DNA of 53,829 nt, from the NCBI GenBank assembly GCA_900315675.1, contig OMZY01000017.1, positions 1 to 53,829 on the forward strand. Reading direction: 5' to 3'. The notes under the pieces are model-generated. The model was given only the letters and a program-made list of their open reading frames with translations, was not told where the DNA came from and did not search any database. The stretch is from an uncultured Eubacteriales bacterium. Lineage in GTDB: Bacteria; Bacillota; Clostridia; Christensenellales; Aristaeellaceae. How positions within the stretch are numbered: position 1 is the stretch's first letter; every line of letters starts with the position of its first letter. Made by a program: the position numbers and the translations under genes. Of the stretch, positions 16,287-24,928 are shown one piece after another.

Positions 16287-17084
16287 ATGCTGTTGTTTTT
16301 CGATATCGACGGAACCCTGTTTGACGACAGCCGGAAGCTGCCGGCCTCTGTCCTGCCCGCCCTGGAGAAAGCGCATGAGAACGGTCATCTCATCTTCATC
16401 AACACCGGCCGCACCCTCTGCAATCAGGATCACCGGCTGGACAGTTTCCCCGTCGACGGCTGGATTATGGGCTGCGGCACCCGGATCGTCTTCCGCGGCG
16501 AAACCCTGCAGAGCATGGAATATGACCTGGCCCGGAGTCTTCGGCTTCGTCAGCTTTTCCTGGACCTGAACGTGCCCCTCACCTATGAGTGCGATACCGC
16601 GATCTATTTCGATCCCCTGGCTCCTTCCCATCCGGCCATTCCCCTCTTCCGGCAGTACGCCCGTGCCCACGGGCTGGACCGGGATATCACCGAAACCGAT
16701 CCGGAGTTCAGGGCGGTTAAGATGTTCTGCTTTTCCGAAACCCGTGATCTGATTGACCGGATTGAAGCGGCCACCGCCGCCATCGGCATGCCCTATACGG
16801 CCATTGACCGGGGAAAGGGCGGCTGGGAGGTTGTCCCCGCGGCCTTCTCCAAGGGCACCGGGATTGATGTAATCCGGCAGAAACTGAACGTTTCCCTGGA
16901 GGACTGCTTCGCCTTCGGCGACAGCCGGAATGACATGCCCATGTTTGAGCATGTGGGAAACAGCGTCGCCATGGGCAACGCCCCGGCGGATGTCAAAGCC
17001 GCCTGCTCTTATGTCACAGATCTCCCGGAGAAGGACGGCATTAAAAAAGCCATGATCCACTTTGGGATCATAGCGGATAAATAA
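16287..17084 (+). CDS. Cof-type HAD hydrolase
   Basis: Haloacid-dehalogenase superfamily phosphatase of the Cof (IIB) type, cytoplasmic, usually acting on sugar phosphates, FMN or pyridoxal phosphate. It has 265 residues. Motif I is FFDIDGTLFDD with catalytic D6 and D8. Motif II INTGRT lies at about 36-41, then a cap domain, then the motif III lysine region and motif IV FGDSRNDMPMFE near residue 210. A GGAGG site precedes ATG 16287. It has its own promoter. The gene ends 8 nt from the convergent HD-domain gene. Substrate unknown. Confidence 0.92.
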   Translation: MLLFFDIDGTLFDDSRKLPASVLPALEKAHENGHLIFINTGRTLCNQDHRLDSFPVDGWIMGCGTRIVFRGETLQSMEYDLARSLRLRQLFLDLNVPLTYECDTAIYFDPLAPSHPAIPLFRQYARAHGLDRDITETDPEFRAVKMFCFSETRDLIDRIEAATAAIGMPYTAIDRGKGGWEVVPAAFSKGTGIDVIRQKLNVSLEDCFAFGDSRNDMPMFEHVGNSVAMGNAPADVKAACSYVTDLPEKDGIKKAMIHFGIIADK

Positions 17085-17092
17085 CGGTCTCT

Positions 17093-17581
17093 TTACTTCA
17101 GCCCCAGCTCATCCTTCAGCCGGCTGAACCGGGCGGCTTCATGGGGAGCCGGTTCCGCCAGCGGCATGATCATACAGTGCTGCAGCACGTCCGCATCCTT
17201 CAACACTTCGTCAAACGGAGAATCAACCCTGTCCTTGTCGCTGTGATGATAGATCGCCCCGGCTACCGTTTCCATCTCTTCTTCTGAAAACAGGCCTGTG
17301 TCCTGCATAATCTCCTTCGCCAGGACAGCCCCCTGATGGGCATGATCGGTCCTGGCGCCGGTTTTGTACGCGTAAATATCATGCAGCAATCCGGCTATGG
17401 CGGCCAGTTCCGCTTTTTCCTGCCGTTTCATCGCCAGCAGCGCGCAGGCCTGTGAAACGCTGTACAGGTGTACATAGCCGAATTTGATGTCTGTCGCATC
17501 CGTCTGTCCGGCAACGATTCTGTCCACCCGGGCCTGCACCGCTCCGATTCTTTCCATCCTGTATATTTCCTCCGTCAGCAT
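17093..17581 (-). CDS. HD domain-containing hydrolase
   Basis: Small cytosolic HD-superfamily phosphohydrolase of 162 residues. Metal ligands are visible as H38 (YVHLYSVSQ), the HD pair in GLLHDIYAYK (67-68), DHAHQG (79-84), YHHSDKD and a late KDADVLQH. This arrangement is typical of predicted HD phosphohydrolases of unknown substrate. It starts 2 nt after the MazG-like gene stop, so the two are translated together, which suggests a shared nucleotide-pool role (inference). Confidence 0.85.
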   Translation of the reverse strand: MLTEEIYRMERIGAVQARVDRIVAGQTDATDIKFGYVHLYSVSQACALLAMKRQEKAELAAIAGLLHDIYAYKTGARTDHAHQGAVLAKEIMQDTGLFSEEEMETVAGAIYHHSDKDRVDSPFDEVLKDADVLQHCMIMPLAEPAPHEAARFSRLKDELGLK

Positions 17582-17583
17582 TC

Positions 17584-17910
17584 TTACCAGCGCTTCATGT
17601 TTTTCTCAAACTTGTTTTCGTAGGCGGCCTTCAGTTCCTCCGGCGTAATCCCGTAGCACAGCATCACGTCGTTATAGTACATCAGCACGTCCGCCATTTC
17701 CTCCACCAGGTTCTTTCTCAGTTCCGGATCCGCCGCCGCTTCTGCGCCGCCGTTCTTCTTGACAATGTCGATTACTTCGCCTGTTTCCCCGATCATCCAG
17801 AGCAGTTTGTTTTTCCCGGTCTCCGGTCCGATCGGTTCCCATTTGTCTTTGTATTTATCCTGTAGTTTCCGCTGCATTTCCTGCATTTCACCCATGCTGA
17901 AGTCTGTCAT
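17584..17910 (-). CDS. MazG-like nucleotide pyrophosphohydrolase
   Basis: All-alpha NTP-pyrophosphatase fold protein of 108 residues. The ExxE and ExxD metal motifs are seen: IGETGEVIDIV with E42 and E45, and LVEEMADVLMYYND with E71 and D74. Such enzymes hydrolyse non-canonical or damaged nucleoside triphosphates. It is a single-domain form, smaller than classical tandem MazG. It sits in a tight run with the HD hydrolase (2 nt) and the flavodoxin-fold fusion upstream (18 nt). Confidence 0.85.
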   Translation of the reverse strand: MTDFSMGEMQEMQRKLQDKYKDKWEPIGPETGKNKLLWMIGETGEVIDIVKKNGGAEAAADPELRKNLVEEMADVLMYYNDVMLCYGITPEELKAAYENKFEKNMKRW

Positions 17911-17928
17911 ATCTTTCTCCCTGCGCTT

Positions 17929-18855
17929 TCAGATTTCCTCAATCACGGAGGTGCCTTCCCCGCCTGTGTTCCATTTCCACTTCTCATAAAACCGCAGCCT
18001 GCCGTTTTCCTCCCGCGGTTCGGAATCGCAGGCGCCGGACTTTATTTCTCCCGCGCTGTTGATATGCTGGTAGGTAAAGTGCAGACCGTGCTTTTCGTCC
18101 ATCGTTCCCACCAGGAAACCTTTCACCACGCTCCCGCCGGAGTATTCCGCCCAGATCACATTGTCCTTCTGGTGGTAGCCGAAAACGGTCTCCCCGGACA
18201 CTTCCCCTGTCGGGGAATTCTCCACCGCGGTAAAGAACCGTCCTTCCAGGCTGAATACCTCCGCCGCGGGATCGAACAGCGTCCTTCCTTTTTCATAAGC
18301 CGTTTCCAGGTTCCGGTCCCAGTCTTTCTCCCGCAGTTCGCATTCCCTCGTCATTCCGGCGAAGATGGTAAACTCCTGCTTCCGTACCCGTTTGAAAAGC
18401 CGGTCCCCGAACATCACCCTGTTCATGCTCTCCAGCAAGCCGAACTGCTCCAGCCTTTCCCGGGTATTGCCGGCCGTGCACAGGACCAGCCCCTTGTCCA
18501 GGGTCTTCATCCGTTTTTTGCCGTAGGCAAAACCGTAGGACCATACCCGGTCGAACCAGCCCACCAGTTTTGCAGGGGCTTCCGTCCAGAACACGGGATA
18601 GATCAGCACAATTGCGTCCGCGGCATTCACCTTATCCTGCTCTGCCAGCACGTCCTCCGCCAGGTCGTTCGTATCCCGGTAGTTGGCGTCCCGCAGATAT
18701 TCCTTCTCGGACATATCCGTTTTGAAATCCATGGCATACAGGTCCGACAGGATATACTCATGTCCCGCGTCCGTAATTCCCTGGATAAACGCGTCCCGTA
18801 CATGTCGGGTAAAGCTGTCCTCCGACGGGTGGCAGTAAACAATCAATGCCTTCAT
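17929..18855 (-). CDS. NAD(P)H dehydrogenase (flavodoxin-like fold) fused to a beta-rich C-terminal domain
   Basis: Residues 1 to about 200 match the MdaB/KefF/DT-diaphorase-like flavodoxin fold: MKALIVYCHPSEDSFTRHVRDA, VLIYPVFWTEAPAKLVGWFDRVWSYGFAY (split family block, about 86-113), and LCTAGNTRERLEQFGL. Residues about 205-308 are a second domain: GRFFTAVENSPTGEVSGETV, WAEYSGGSVVKGFLVGTMD, FTYQHINSAGEIKSG, LRFYEKWKWNTGGEGTSVIEEI. I recognise this second domain as a small conserved protein that is often stand-alone and sometimes labelled N-acetylglutamate synthase without support. The fusion is unusual. Function of the second half is unknown. Confidence 0.85.
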   Translation of the reverse strand: MKALIVYCHPSEDSFTRHVRDAFIQGITDAGHEYILSDLYAMDFKTDMSEKEYLRDANYRDTNDLAEDVLAEQDKVNAADAIVLIYPVFWTEAPAKLVGWFDRVWSYGFAYGKKRMKTLDKGLVLCTAGNTRERLEQFGLLESMNRVMFGDRLFKRVRKQEFTIFAGMTRECELREKDWDRNLETAYEKGRTLFDPAAEVFSLEGRFFTAVENSPTGEVSGETVFGYHQKDNVIWAEYSGGSVVKGFLVGTMDEKHGLHFTYQHINSAGEIKSGACDSEPREENGRLRFYEKWKWNTGGEGTSVIEEI

Positions 18856-18905
18856 TCTTTTTTCCTCACCTGGTATGATCTTCGTGTTATTCAGAAAATA
18901 AAATA

Positions 18906-18941
18906 CAATTCTGAATCATGAATTGTGAATGATGAATTCAG
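18906..18941 (+). repeat. AT-rich repeat encoding the end of the GNAT-YunG gene
   Basis: An AATTCTGAATCATGAATTG-type run supplies the last codons (EFIIHNS) and the stop codon of the minus-strand acetyltransferase gene. Same family as 8621 and 11336. Confidence 0.55.
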
Positions 18942-19797
18942 AAAGCGCTGCCTTCAGCTTCTCATACCTCTCATACTTTTCATGCTTTCTGAAATGTTCT
19001 TCACGCGTCTGTTCGTGCAGCAGCGAATAATCCAGCTTTTCCTCCCCGAACTGTTCGCTCGTCAGGTCAAACACGCTTCCGTCCACCTCATTGAAGCAGT
19101 GGTATCCGCCTTCCGCCAGCGGCACGCCCCAGACCTTCCCGCCGAAAAGATCCTGCACCAGGAAGGCCGTAATGGAGCACTGTCCCAGCGTCCGGTTTTC
19201 CTCGTTCCAGTCTTTCTGCATCCGCGGCGCGCAGGTTTCCTTTTTCCATACATGCCACAGTGCGTTGTACAGGTCCCTGGGGGTACGGATTCCGGGGTAG
19301 TCCTCTGTCCTGGCGGGAACCAGCGCGTTTTCCCATCCGTAAAACCCGTAGGTGTTCATCCGGAACACCCGGGTTTCCTCTCCCCGGCCCGTCTTCATTG
19401 TACGGATAAACGCCCCGCCGTATTTTTCATACAGTCCCTGCTCTTCCGAGGAGATGTAAAGCGCGTCCGATCCGTTCTCCCGGGCCAGTTCCTTCACCCG
19501 GGCGATCAGCCGGCCCATCAGGCGACGGCCCCGGTATTCCGGATCGGTATAGACAAACCCCATCCAGGGCTTCAGTTCCGTATCCGGAATCTCATCCCGC
19601 TCCGCATATGTGCAGAAGGAAACCAGTTTCTCCCTCTCTGTCAGCAGCAGCACCCTGGATGTTTCCCCGTACTGTTTCTGAAAGCGGTCTTCCTTCAGCA
19701 GGGTATACAGGTACCGGCCCGCGCGCCAGCTGCAGTTCTCCATCTGCGCCAGCCACAGTTCCCGGCGGTCTGTATCCTTAAAAAACTGAATCTCCAT
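18916..19797 (-). CDS. GNAT acetyltransferase fused to a YunG-like domain
   Basis: The start chosen is ATG 19797 (MEIQFFKDTDRRELW), with AAGGAAGG about 10 nt upstream; an ATG at 19830 would put that site inside the coding region. It has 293 residues. An N-terminal GNAT domain shows WMGFVYTDPEYRGRRLMGRL (acetyl-CoA loop, about 80-100) and a YEKYGGAFIRT end. From about residue 180 a second domain resembles Bacillus YunG: LYNALWHVWKKETCAPRMQ, GQCSITAFLVQDLFGGKVW, YHCFNEVDGSVFDLTSEQFG, with conserved Cys and His. YunG function is unknown. The final seven residues come from an AT-rich repeat. Fusion of the two is the main oddity. Confidence 0.82.
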   Translation of the reverse strand: MEIQFFKDTDRRELWLAQMENCSWRAGRYLYTLLKEDRFQKQYGETSRVLLLTEREKLVSFCTYAERDEIPDTELKPWMGFVYTDPEYRGRRLMGRLIARVKELARENGSDALYISSEEQGLYEKYGGAFIRTMKTGRGEETRVFRMNTYGFYGWENALVPARTEDYPGIRTPRDLYNALWHVWKKETCAPRMQKDWNEENRTLGQCSITAFLVQDLFGGKVWGVPLAEGGYHCFNEVDGSVFDLTSEQFGEEKLDYSLLHEQTREEHFRKHEKYERYEKLKAALSEFIIHNS

Positions 19798-19874
19798 CCG
19801 GCGTTTTCCTTCCTTAAAGCTGTTTGACACTGATTATACAGGAAAGCCGCCCTTTTGCAAGGCAAACAAAAGCG

Positions 19875-19902
19875 GCGCCGGGCAGTCTGACTGTCCCGGC
19901 GC
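19875..19902 (-). terminator. Terminator of the ABC transporter/accessory operon
   Basis: Strong GC stem (GCGCCGGGCAG / CTGTCCCGGCGC) followed on the minus strand by GCTTTTGTTTG, 36 nt after the accessory-protein stop. Confidence 0.8.
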
Positions 19903-19937
19903 TTGGGGGGATACTTTTGGTTTGATTGTTTTGTTCT

Positions 19938-21233
19938 TTACAGCCGGTCTTCTTCCAGCCGGTGAATTTTCCTGCGCAGCAGGATCCCCTGGAGCAGCAG
20001 CAGAATCAGCAGCACGCCGCAGCCTCCGCCCAGGGCAAGGATCAGCGGTGAATTCTTTTCCCTCTTTTCTGTCCCGCTTTCCTTTCCTTCCTCTGTTTCT
20101 TTCCGGACCGGCTTTTCCACGTTCAGTTCCAGCGGCAGTTCGAAGGAAGCCGGGTTTCCGTCCTCATCCGTGCATTCCACCGTCAGGGTGCCGGTATAAT
20201 CTCCTTCCGTTTCCTTTCCCGGCGTCAGGACAATCTGCGCCTGGCGCGTCTCTCCGGGCTGGATCGTCCCCACCAGCGCGCTCTGCCTGTCGGTAATGCC
20301 CGGCATAGCCGCCGTTGCCAGCACGTTCACCACATTTGCCCGGCCCATATTCATCAGCGGCACGCTCAGTGTTACGGAATCGCCTGCGTAAACGCTCCTG
20401 GCCATTTTCACCCCGCCCTGTTCCAGCCGGATGGTCTGGTGGATTGCTACGGTGTAATTGCTTGTACTGGTCATCTCCTGCCCCGCCGCGGTCCAGTTCA
20501 GGTCTATTTTCAGGATATGCGGAACCACGGTGGCTTTGGCCAGCACCGTCACCGGATAGGTGGCCGCGATGCTTTCGCCGGGCGCCAGGTCTCCCGCCTG
20601 CAGCGTCTCCGCGCCCCGGGGCAGAATATGCCCTTCCGCGTCGCTCATCTTCAGCTCAATGTTCTCCAGTTCCGTGGCTTTGCAGGGATTGCTCAGTGTC
20701 AGCCTTACCTCGCCTTTTTCTCCCACATGCAGCTCTGCCTCTACGCCGGTCACATCAATCCTGGATTTTTCCAGCATTTCTGTTCCGCTCCGGACCCGTA
20801 CAGTATGGAGAATGTCCAGTTCCTGCTCCTGCCCCGCCTGATTCCGTGCCGTAATATGGATTTCGCAGGGATAATCCCCGTTTTTGGGTTCTGCGAGCAT
20901 GGACAGTCCGAACCGGATTCCCCAGATGTGTTCTTCCTCTTCCTGTGCCTCTACGGTCATATCCTGAGTCTTGAAGGGAGAAATTCCCGGGTTTTGCATC
21001 TTCAGTTCCGCCGTCACGCTTTCCGCGCCGCCTTCAACCCTCACAGGCACGATCAGGTTCCATCTTCCCCTTGAATCGGAAGCGGTATATCCCTGGGACC
21101 AGGATCTGTCCATTCCCCGGAGAACCGCATTCTCGTCAAGGGATATTGAAAAGACAGGCTCTCCCAGGGCGGTCAAAACCGGTATAAGGAACAGAACGGT
21201 CAGCAAGGCCGCTATCAATCTGTTCTTATTCAT
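19938..21233 (-). CDS. Secreted, membrane-anchored accessory protein of an ABC transporter
   Basis: A 431-residue extracytoplasmic protein. A signal peptide lies at 1-24 (KNRLIAALLTVLFLIPVLTALG). The long ectodomain is built of beta-sandwich repeats of the CARDB/NEW3 type: each has the pattern VTLSVPLMNMGRANVVNV or VRLTLSNPCKATELENIEL. A charged Lys/Glu linker (about 375-395) leads to a C-terminal membrane helix (LILALGGGCGVLLILLLLQGILL) and a short basic tail. It starts 8 nt after the permease stop, so it likely assists that transporter outside the membrane. No enzymatic motif is seen. Such COG1361-like partners of MacB-type permeases occur in Clostridia. Confidence 0.75.
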   Translation of the reverse strand: MNKNRLIAALLTVLFLIPVLTALGEPVFSISLDENAVLRGMDRSWSQGYTASDSRGRWNLIVPVRVEGGAESVTAELKMQNPGISPFKTQDMTVEAQEEEEHIWGIRFGLSMLAEPKNGDYPCEIHITARNQAGQEQELDILHTVRVRSGTEMLEKSRIDVTGVEAELHVGEKGEVRLTLSNPCKATELENIELKMSDAEGHILPRGAETLQAGDLAPGESIAATYPVTVLAKATVVPHILKIDLNWTAAGQEMTSTSNYTVAIHQTIRLEQGGVKMARSVYAGDSVTLSVPLMNMGRANVVNVLATAAMPGITDRQSALVGTIQPGETRQAQIVLTPGKETEGDYTGTLTVECTDEDGNPASFELPLELNVEKPVRKETEEGKESGTEKREKNSPLILALGGGCGVLLILLLLQGILLRRKIHRLEEDRL

Positions 21234-21241
21234 TTTGTCTG

Positions 21242-24037
21242 TTACAGCTCCCTGATATTCTCAACAATCGGCTGGCGTGCCACGCCGCTCAGGCGTCCGC
21301 GGATGCCCGCGGTACAGGCCAGCGCCACGCACCCTGCCAGCACCGCCAGGATAGGAATCATAATCAGCGGATGGCTGGCCGTAAACAGTCTCAGTGCCGG
21401 AATCCCGCTCACCGCGTAGAACAGCAGGCATGGGATCATGGCAACCCCCGCGCAGATCCATACCGGCAGCCGGTAGCATCCTACCAGGGTTTTCAGGTCC
21501 GCGCCCACAGCGCGCAGGGTTCCGATCATCCGGGTATCTGAGCGGATCTGCCGGGCGACTCCCGTCACCTGCATGAACACGGATACCGCGAAGAACAGCA
21601 GGATCAAACCCGTCAGGATCAGGATCTCCCGTACCTTTTTCGCCTGTCTTGCACGGTTGACCGCCAGCAGGTTTTCATAGGTCATTCCGCCGCGTGCGGC
21701 AATCGACATGATCCGGTTTTTCACCAGTTCCTCCTGCTCCGGGGTCAGATCGGAAGTGCAGTAAATCTCCGTAGTGTCAGGATTCGGCACTTTCAGGCCC
21801 ATCGCCCGGGCGCCTTTTTCGGATACAATCACGGTCACTCCGCCCATATAGGCGCCGCTGATATGCACGCCTCCGCTCAGCACCGCGCCCACCTTCACTT
21901 CATTGCGGACTGGCGTCATGGACTGATACCAGTTCTTCCATTCCTCCCCGATTTCCATATCGTTCATCGGGATATCGGCCGCACGGTTCCCGGTCATTTC
22001 CAGCAGGCTCAGGTTCATGCCCTTTTTGAAATAGTCATTCCGGATCACAATGTCCCATTCCTGCTCCCGGATTTCTCCCGGAAGGAGCCATGTCTCAATG
22101 GTGTATCCGCCGTTTTCCTGCTTCCTGACGCATAATTCAGGCGCGTAAACCAGTACTTCTTCCCCGCTGTCCAGCTTGTCCCGGTCAATCGTTCCGTCAG
22201 TCACGTTGTCCTGCAGCAGGTCAGCGTCCGGATCAGCCACCACAATGTTGACCGGTACAACCAGGTCGGTAATTCCCAGCTGATCACGGATCAGTTTCAG
22301 CCGGTCCGCATTCGACACCAGTTCGCCAGCACTCCAGTCCTCATAGATCCGGCTCCGTGCCTCCTCCAGCTCTCCTTCGCTGAAAAACAGCCATTCATTG
22401 GATATTCCATATGCTCCTCCCAGGGCGCTGAAAGACTGTTTGAGTGTATTTCCTTCCGCATCCTTATCCGTTGCGATCCGGGATCTGAAGTAGCCCGGTG
22501 CCTCTTCCATCAGCAGGTTTCCCCGGATGGATGTCACGGACTGTACCCGGCTGATCCCGCCGTAATCGGCAAGTCTCTTCAGGTCGGATCGGACATCCTC
22601 CGCCTCGCTGTCGCACTGGGAGAATGGGTCATCCACAAAACTGTTATCGAAAGCATACATGGAAAACGCCGGCCGTTCGCCATCCTGGTTTTTAATGCCC
22701 AGCACCACTTCACCCAGCAGCAGGGTGGCAAACAGGGTCAGGGCAATCATCCCGGCCGTACCTGCCTGGCGCAGCGGGTGCAGCCGCACGCGCCGTCCGG
22801 CAATCAGCCTGTCAGGCCTGAATGCTGTGTGATTCCTGATTTTCCCGGCACGGCGCAGCATGCCCGTATCCCGGAGCACACCCATCGGCGTCTGGGCAGA
22901 CGCGTGATAAAGCGGCAGCCGGGAAGCAGCGAACACGCAAAGGCCGGATACGCCCAGAATCGGGATCAGCAGCCAGAAATTCAGATCGAAAGCCACCTGG
23001 CCGGGCGCCAGCACGGAAATCACCCAGGCTGTCAGAATACCCAGGATCAGGCCCGCCGGAAGCGCGGTAGCCGTCAGCATCCAGGCTTCCGCGCCGTAGA
23101 TCCGCCGGATCTGCCGCCGCGTGGATCCGATCGCCCGCAGCATGCCGATATCTTCTGTTTTCCGGCTCAGCAGGCTTTCCATCGCCGTCGCGATGCCGAT
23201 GCAGGCAGACAGCATCAGAGCCGCGCCCAGCACAACCCACAGTCCGATCCGGCTCGCAAAGTTCCTGGCCCGTCTCCAGCCCGAGTCGTCATAAACAGCT
23301 TCACCGGTTTCCCGGCTGACGCCGAAGCAGCCATCTCTCATCTCGTACCGCAGCGGACAGTTCCGCATCACCTGGTTGAAAGTGATCAGCGGCGCGTAGG
23401 TCAGCACGCGGTGAACCATCACTGTACCCATGCCGTAATGTTCCCCGGGAAATACCATCAGGGACGGCAGGCGCATGCCTTCCTCCTCGTTATAGATCAC
23501 CCTGTTCAGATAATCGCTCTGTTCGTTCAGGATACCGACCAGCGTAAAGCTTTTCTCTTCTTCGTTACCGTAGATCGGCTTCATTGTCAGCGTCAGCGTA
23601 TCGCCGATTTTCGCCTTTTCCTGACCCAGCTGGATCAGGGCGCTCACTTCCGCGGCAATTTCACCATTCTTTTCCGGGAAACGTCCTTCCGTCAGCGTAC
23701 GGTTAATCAGCTTTCCCGCTTCTTCGTCATAGTAGCCGCTGTAAATATCGGTATCCTTTACCCCGGCGTCCACCGTTACATGGCCGATCCGCTGAAAAAA
23801 GCCGCAGTTGCGCAGCTGGTCGTCGGTCGGGCTTTCGCTGCCCAGCATAAACATATCCATCCAGCCGACCCGCTGAGCCATCTGCTCCTCGTGTCCGCGG
23901 ACGGTTCCCCAGGCGCACAGCCCCGTGGCTGTAACCAGGAAAACAGCCAGCAGAATGCCGGCAAAAAGGCTGACATAGGCTTTCCGGTTCACCCGGATAT
24001 TGGCCCTTGCAACCTGGTTGATTGTCAGTTTTTTCAT
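21242..24037 (-). CDS. Large FtsX/MacB-type ABC transporter permease
   Basis: Membrane permease of 931 residues. An N-terminal helix (about 20-42, AYVSLFAGILLAVFLVTATG) is followed by a large extracellular MacB periplasmic-core-like region to about 270, and a three-helix FtsX block at about 270-380 with LRAIGSTRRQIRRIYGAE. A short cytoplasmic linker, a second anchor helix (AGMIALTLFATLLLGEVV), a second large ectodomain (about 460-790) and a second FtsX block ending SGVARQPIVENIREL follow. This two-FtsX architecture suits export or mechanotransmission rather than import. It overlaps the ATPase gene by 4 nt. The family includes antimicrobial-peptide and lipid exporters; substrate unknown. Confidence 0.88.
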   Translation of the reverse strand: MKKLTINQVARANIRVNRKAYVSLFAGILLAVFLVTATGLCAWGTVRGHEEQMAQRVGWMDMFMLGSESPTDDQLRNCGFFQRIGHVTVDAGVKDTDIYSGYYDEEAGKLINRTLTEGRFPEKNGEIAAEVSALIQLGQEKAKIGDTLTLTMKPIYGNEEEKSFTLVGILNEQSDYLNRVIYNEEEGMRLPSLMVFPGEHYGMGTVMVHRVLTYAPLITFNQVMRNCPLRYEMRDGCFGVSRETGEAVYDDSGWRRARNFASRIGLWVVLGAALMLSACIGIATAMESLLSRKTEDIGMLRAIGSTRRQIRRIYGAEAWMLTATALPAGLILGILTAWVISVLAPGQVAFDLNFWLLIPILGVSGLCVFAASRLPLYHASAQTPMGVLRDTGMLRRAGKIRNHTAFRPDRLIAGRRVRLHPLRQAGTAGMIALTLFATLLLGEVVLGIKNQDGERPAFSMYAFDNSFVDDPFSQCDSEAEDVRSDLKRLADYGGISRVQSVTSIRGNLLMEEAPGYFRSRIATDKDAEGNTLKQSFSALGGAYGISNEWLFFSEGELEEARSRIYEDWSAGELVSNADRLKLIRDQLGITDLVVPVNIVVADPDADLLQDNVTDGTIDRDKLDSGEEVLVYAPELCVRKQENGGYTIETWLLPGEIREQEWDIVIRNDYFKKGMNLSLLEMTGNRAADIPMNDMEIGEEWKNWYQSMTPVRNEVKVGAVLSGGVHISGAYMGGVTVIVSEKGARAMGLKVPNPDTTEIYCTSDLTPEQEELVKNRIMSIAARGGMTYENLLAVNRARQAKKVREILILTGLILLFFAVSVFMQVTGVARQIRSDTRMIGTLRAVGADLKTLVGCYRLPVWICAGVAMIPCLLFYAVSGIPALRLFTASHPLIMIPILAVLAGCVALACTAGIRGRLSGVARQPIVENIREL

Positions 24038-24792
24038 CCGACGGACCCCCTTCGGGTGTCGTCAGCAGACTCGCGTCCGGTGTAATCCCCGCCGTCAGAA
24101 GTAATCGGATGCGCACCTGCGCCGCTGTCCTCGGCAATTTTGCCGTCCTCCAGGCGGATAATCCGGTCTGCCTGTTCGGCAACGCCCAGATCATGAGTCA
24201 CCAGGATCATTGTGATCCCCAGCTCATTGCTGATCGTGCGCATCAGGGTCAGCACTTCCCGTCCGGTTTTCCCGTCCAGGTTACCGGTCGGCTCGTCTGC
24301 AAACAGGATGGAGGGTTTGTTCGCCAGCGCGCGGGCAATACAGATCCGCTGCTGCTGGCCGCCGCTGAGGGCTCCGGGCAGATGGTTCAGCCGGTCTTCA
24401 ACGCCCAGCATCTCTGTCAGTCGCTTCAGGTACTGTTCGTCCGGTCTGCGGTTGTCCAGCATCACCGGCAGCAGGATGTTCTCCTGCCCCGTCAGTTCCC
24501 GCACCAGGTTGTATGCCTGGAAAACAAAGCCGAATCTGCGCCGCCGCAGCACGGACAGCTGGTTGTCGTTATATTGAAACAGGTTGTTGTCCTGATACAT
24601 CACTTTTCCGGATGTCGGCCGGTCCAGGCCGGACAGAAGGTGAAGCAGGGTGGATTTTCCGCTGCCGCTCTTCCCGGTAATGGCCGTAAAGGTGCCCTGC
24701 TCAAAAGAAAGGCTGATGCCATCCACAGCATGCACCTCGCTGCTGCCGCTTCCGTAGGTTTTCCTCAGATCTTCACAACGAATCATTTCCAT
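24034..24792 (-). CDS. ABC transporter ATP-binding protein (LolD/MacB type)
   Basis: ATPase of 252 residues that energises the large permease downstream. ITGKSGSGKSTLLHLLSGLDRPTSG (Walker A about 39-46), LSGGQQQRICIARAL (signature) and ILFADEPTGNLDGKTG (Walker B) are the LolD/MacB/FtsE-type hallmarks. The C-terminal tail past about 225 is Gly/Asp-rich. It starts after a GAGGAGGAATG region and lies 130 nt downstream of the histidine kinase gene. A palindrome in that gap (24853-24868) is a likely binding site for the response regulator. Confidence 0.92.
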   Translation of the reverse strand: MEMIRCEDLRKTYGSGSSEVHAVDGISLSFEQGTFTAITGKSGSGKSTLLHLLSGLDRPTSGKVMYQDNNLFQYNDNQLSVLRRRRFGFVFQAYNLVRELTGQENILLPVMLDNRRPDEQYLKRLTEMLGVEDRLNHLPGALSGGQQQRICIARALANKPSILFADEPTGNLDGKTGREVLTLMRTISNELGITMILVTHDLGVAEQADRIIRLEDGKIAEDSGAGAHPITSDGGDYTGRESADDTRRGSVG

Positions 24793-24844
24793 CGTTCATT
24801 CCTCCTCGGCAGCAAGAATAGCAAACCAACCTTACTTTCAAGTG

Positions 24845-24868
24845 ACTATAGCCTTACATTTTCGTAAG
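24845..24868 (-). promoter_or_regulatory. Candidate response-regulator operator and -10 of the ABC operon
   Basis: Palindrome CTTACATTTTCGTAAG at 24853-24868, followed on the minus strand 2 nt later by -10 TATAGT (24850-24845). It resembles the TNACA-N4-TGTAA box known for BceR-like OmpR-family regulators (one mismatch). It lies directly before the ATPase gene and after the regulator/kinase pair. Confidence 0.55.
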
Positions 24869-24892
24869 ATTAACGGCCGCAGGCCGTCAGCC

Positions 24893-24928
24893 ATTCATTC
24901 TTCATTTTTCATTCTTCATTTTTCATTT
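24893..24928 (+). repeat. ATTCTTCATTTTTCATT repeat at the kinase stop codon
   Basis: Tandem ATTCTTCATTTTTCATT units run into the stop codon (TGA at 24925-24923) of the histidine kinase gene. The same unit recurs at 30263-30298 and in part at 28146-28190 and 53659-53695. Confidence 0.55.
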
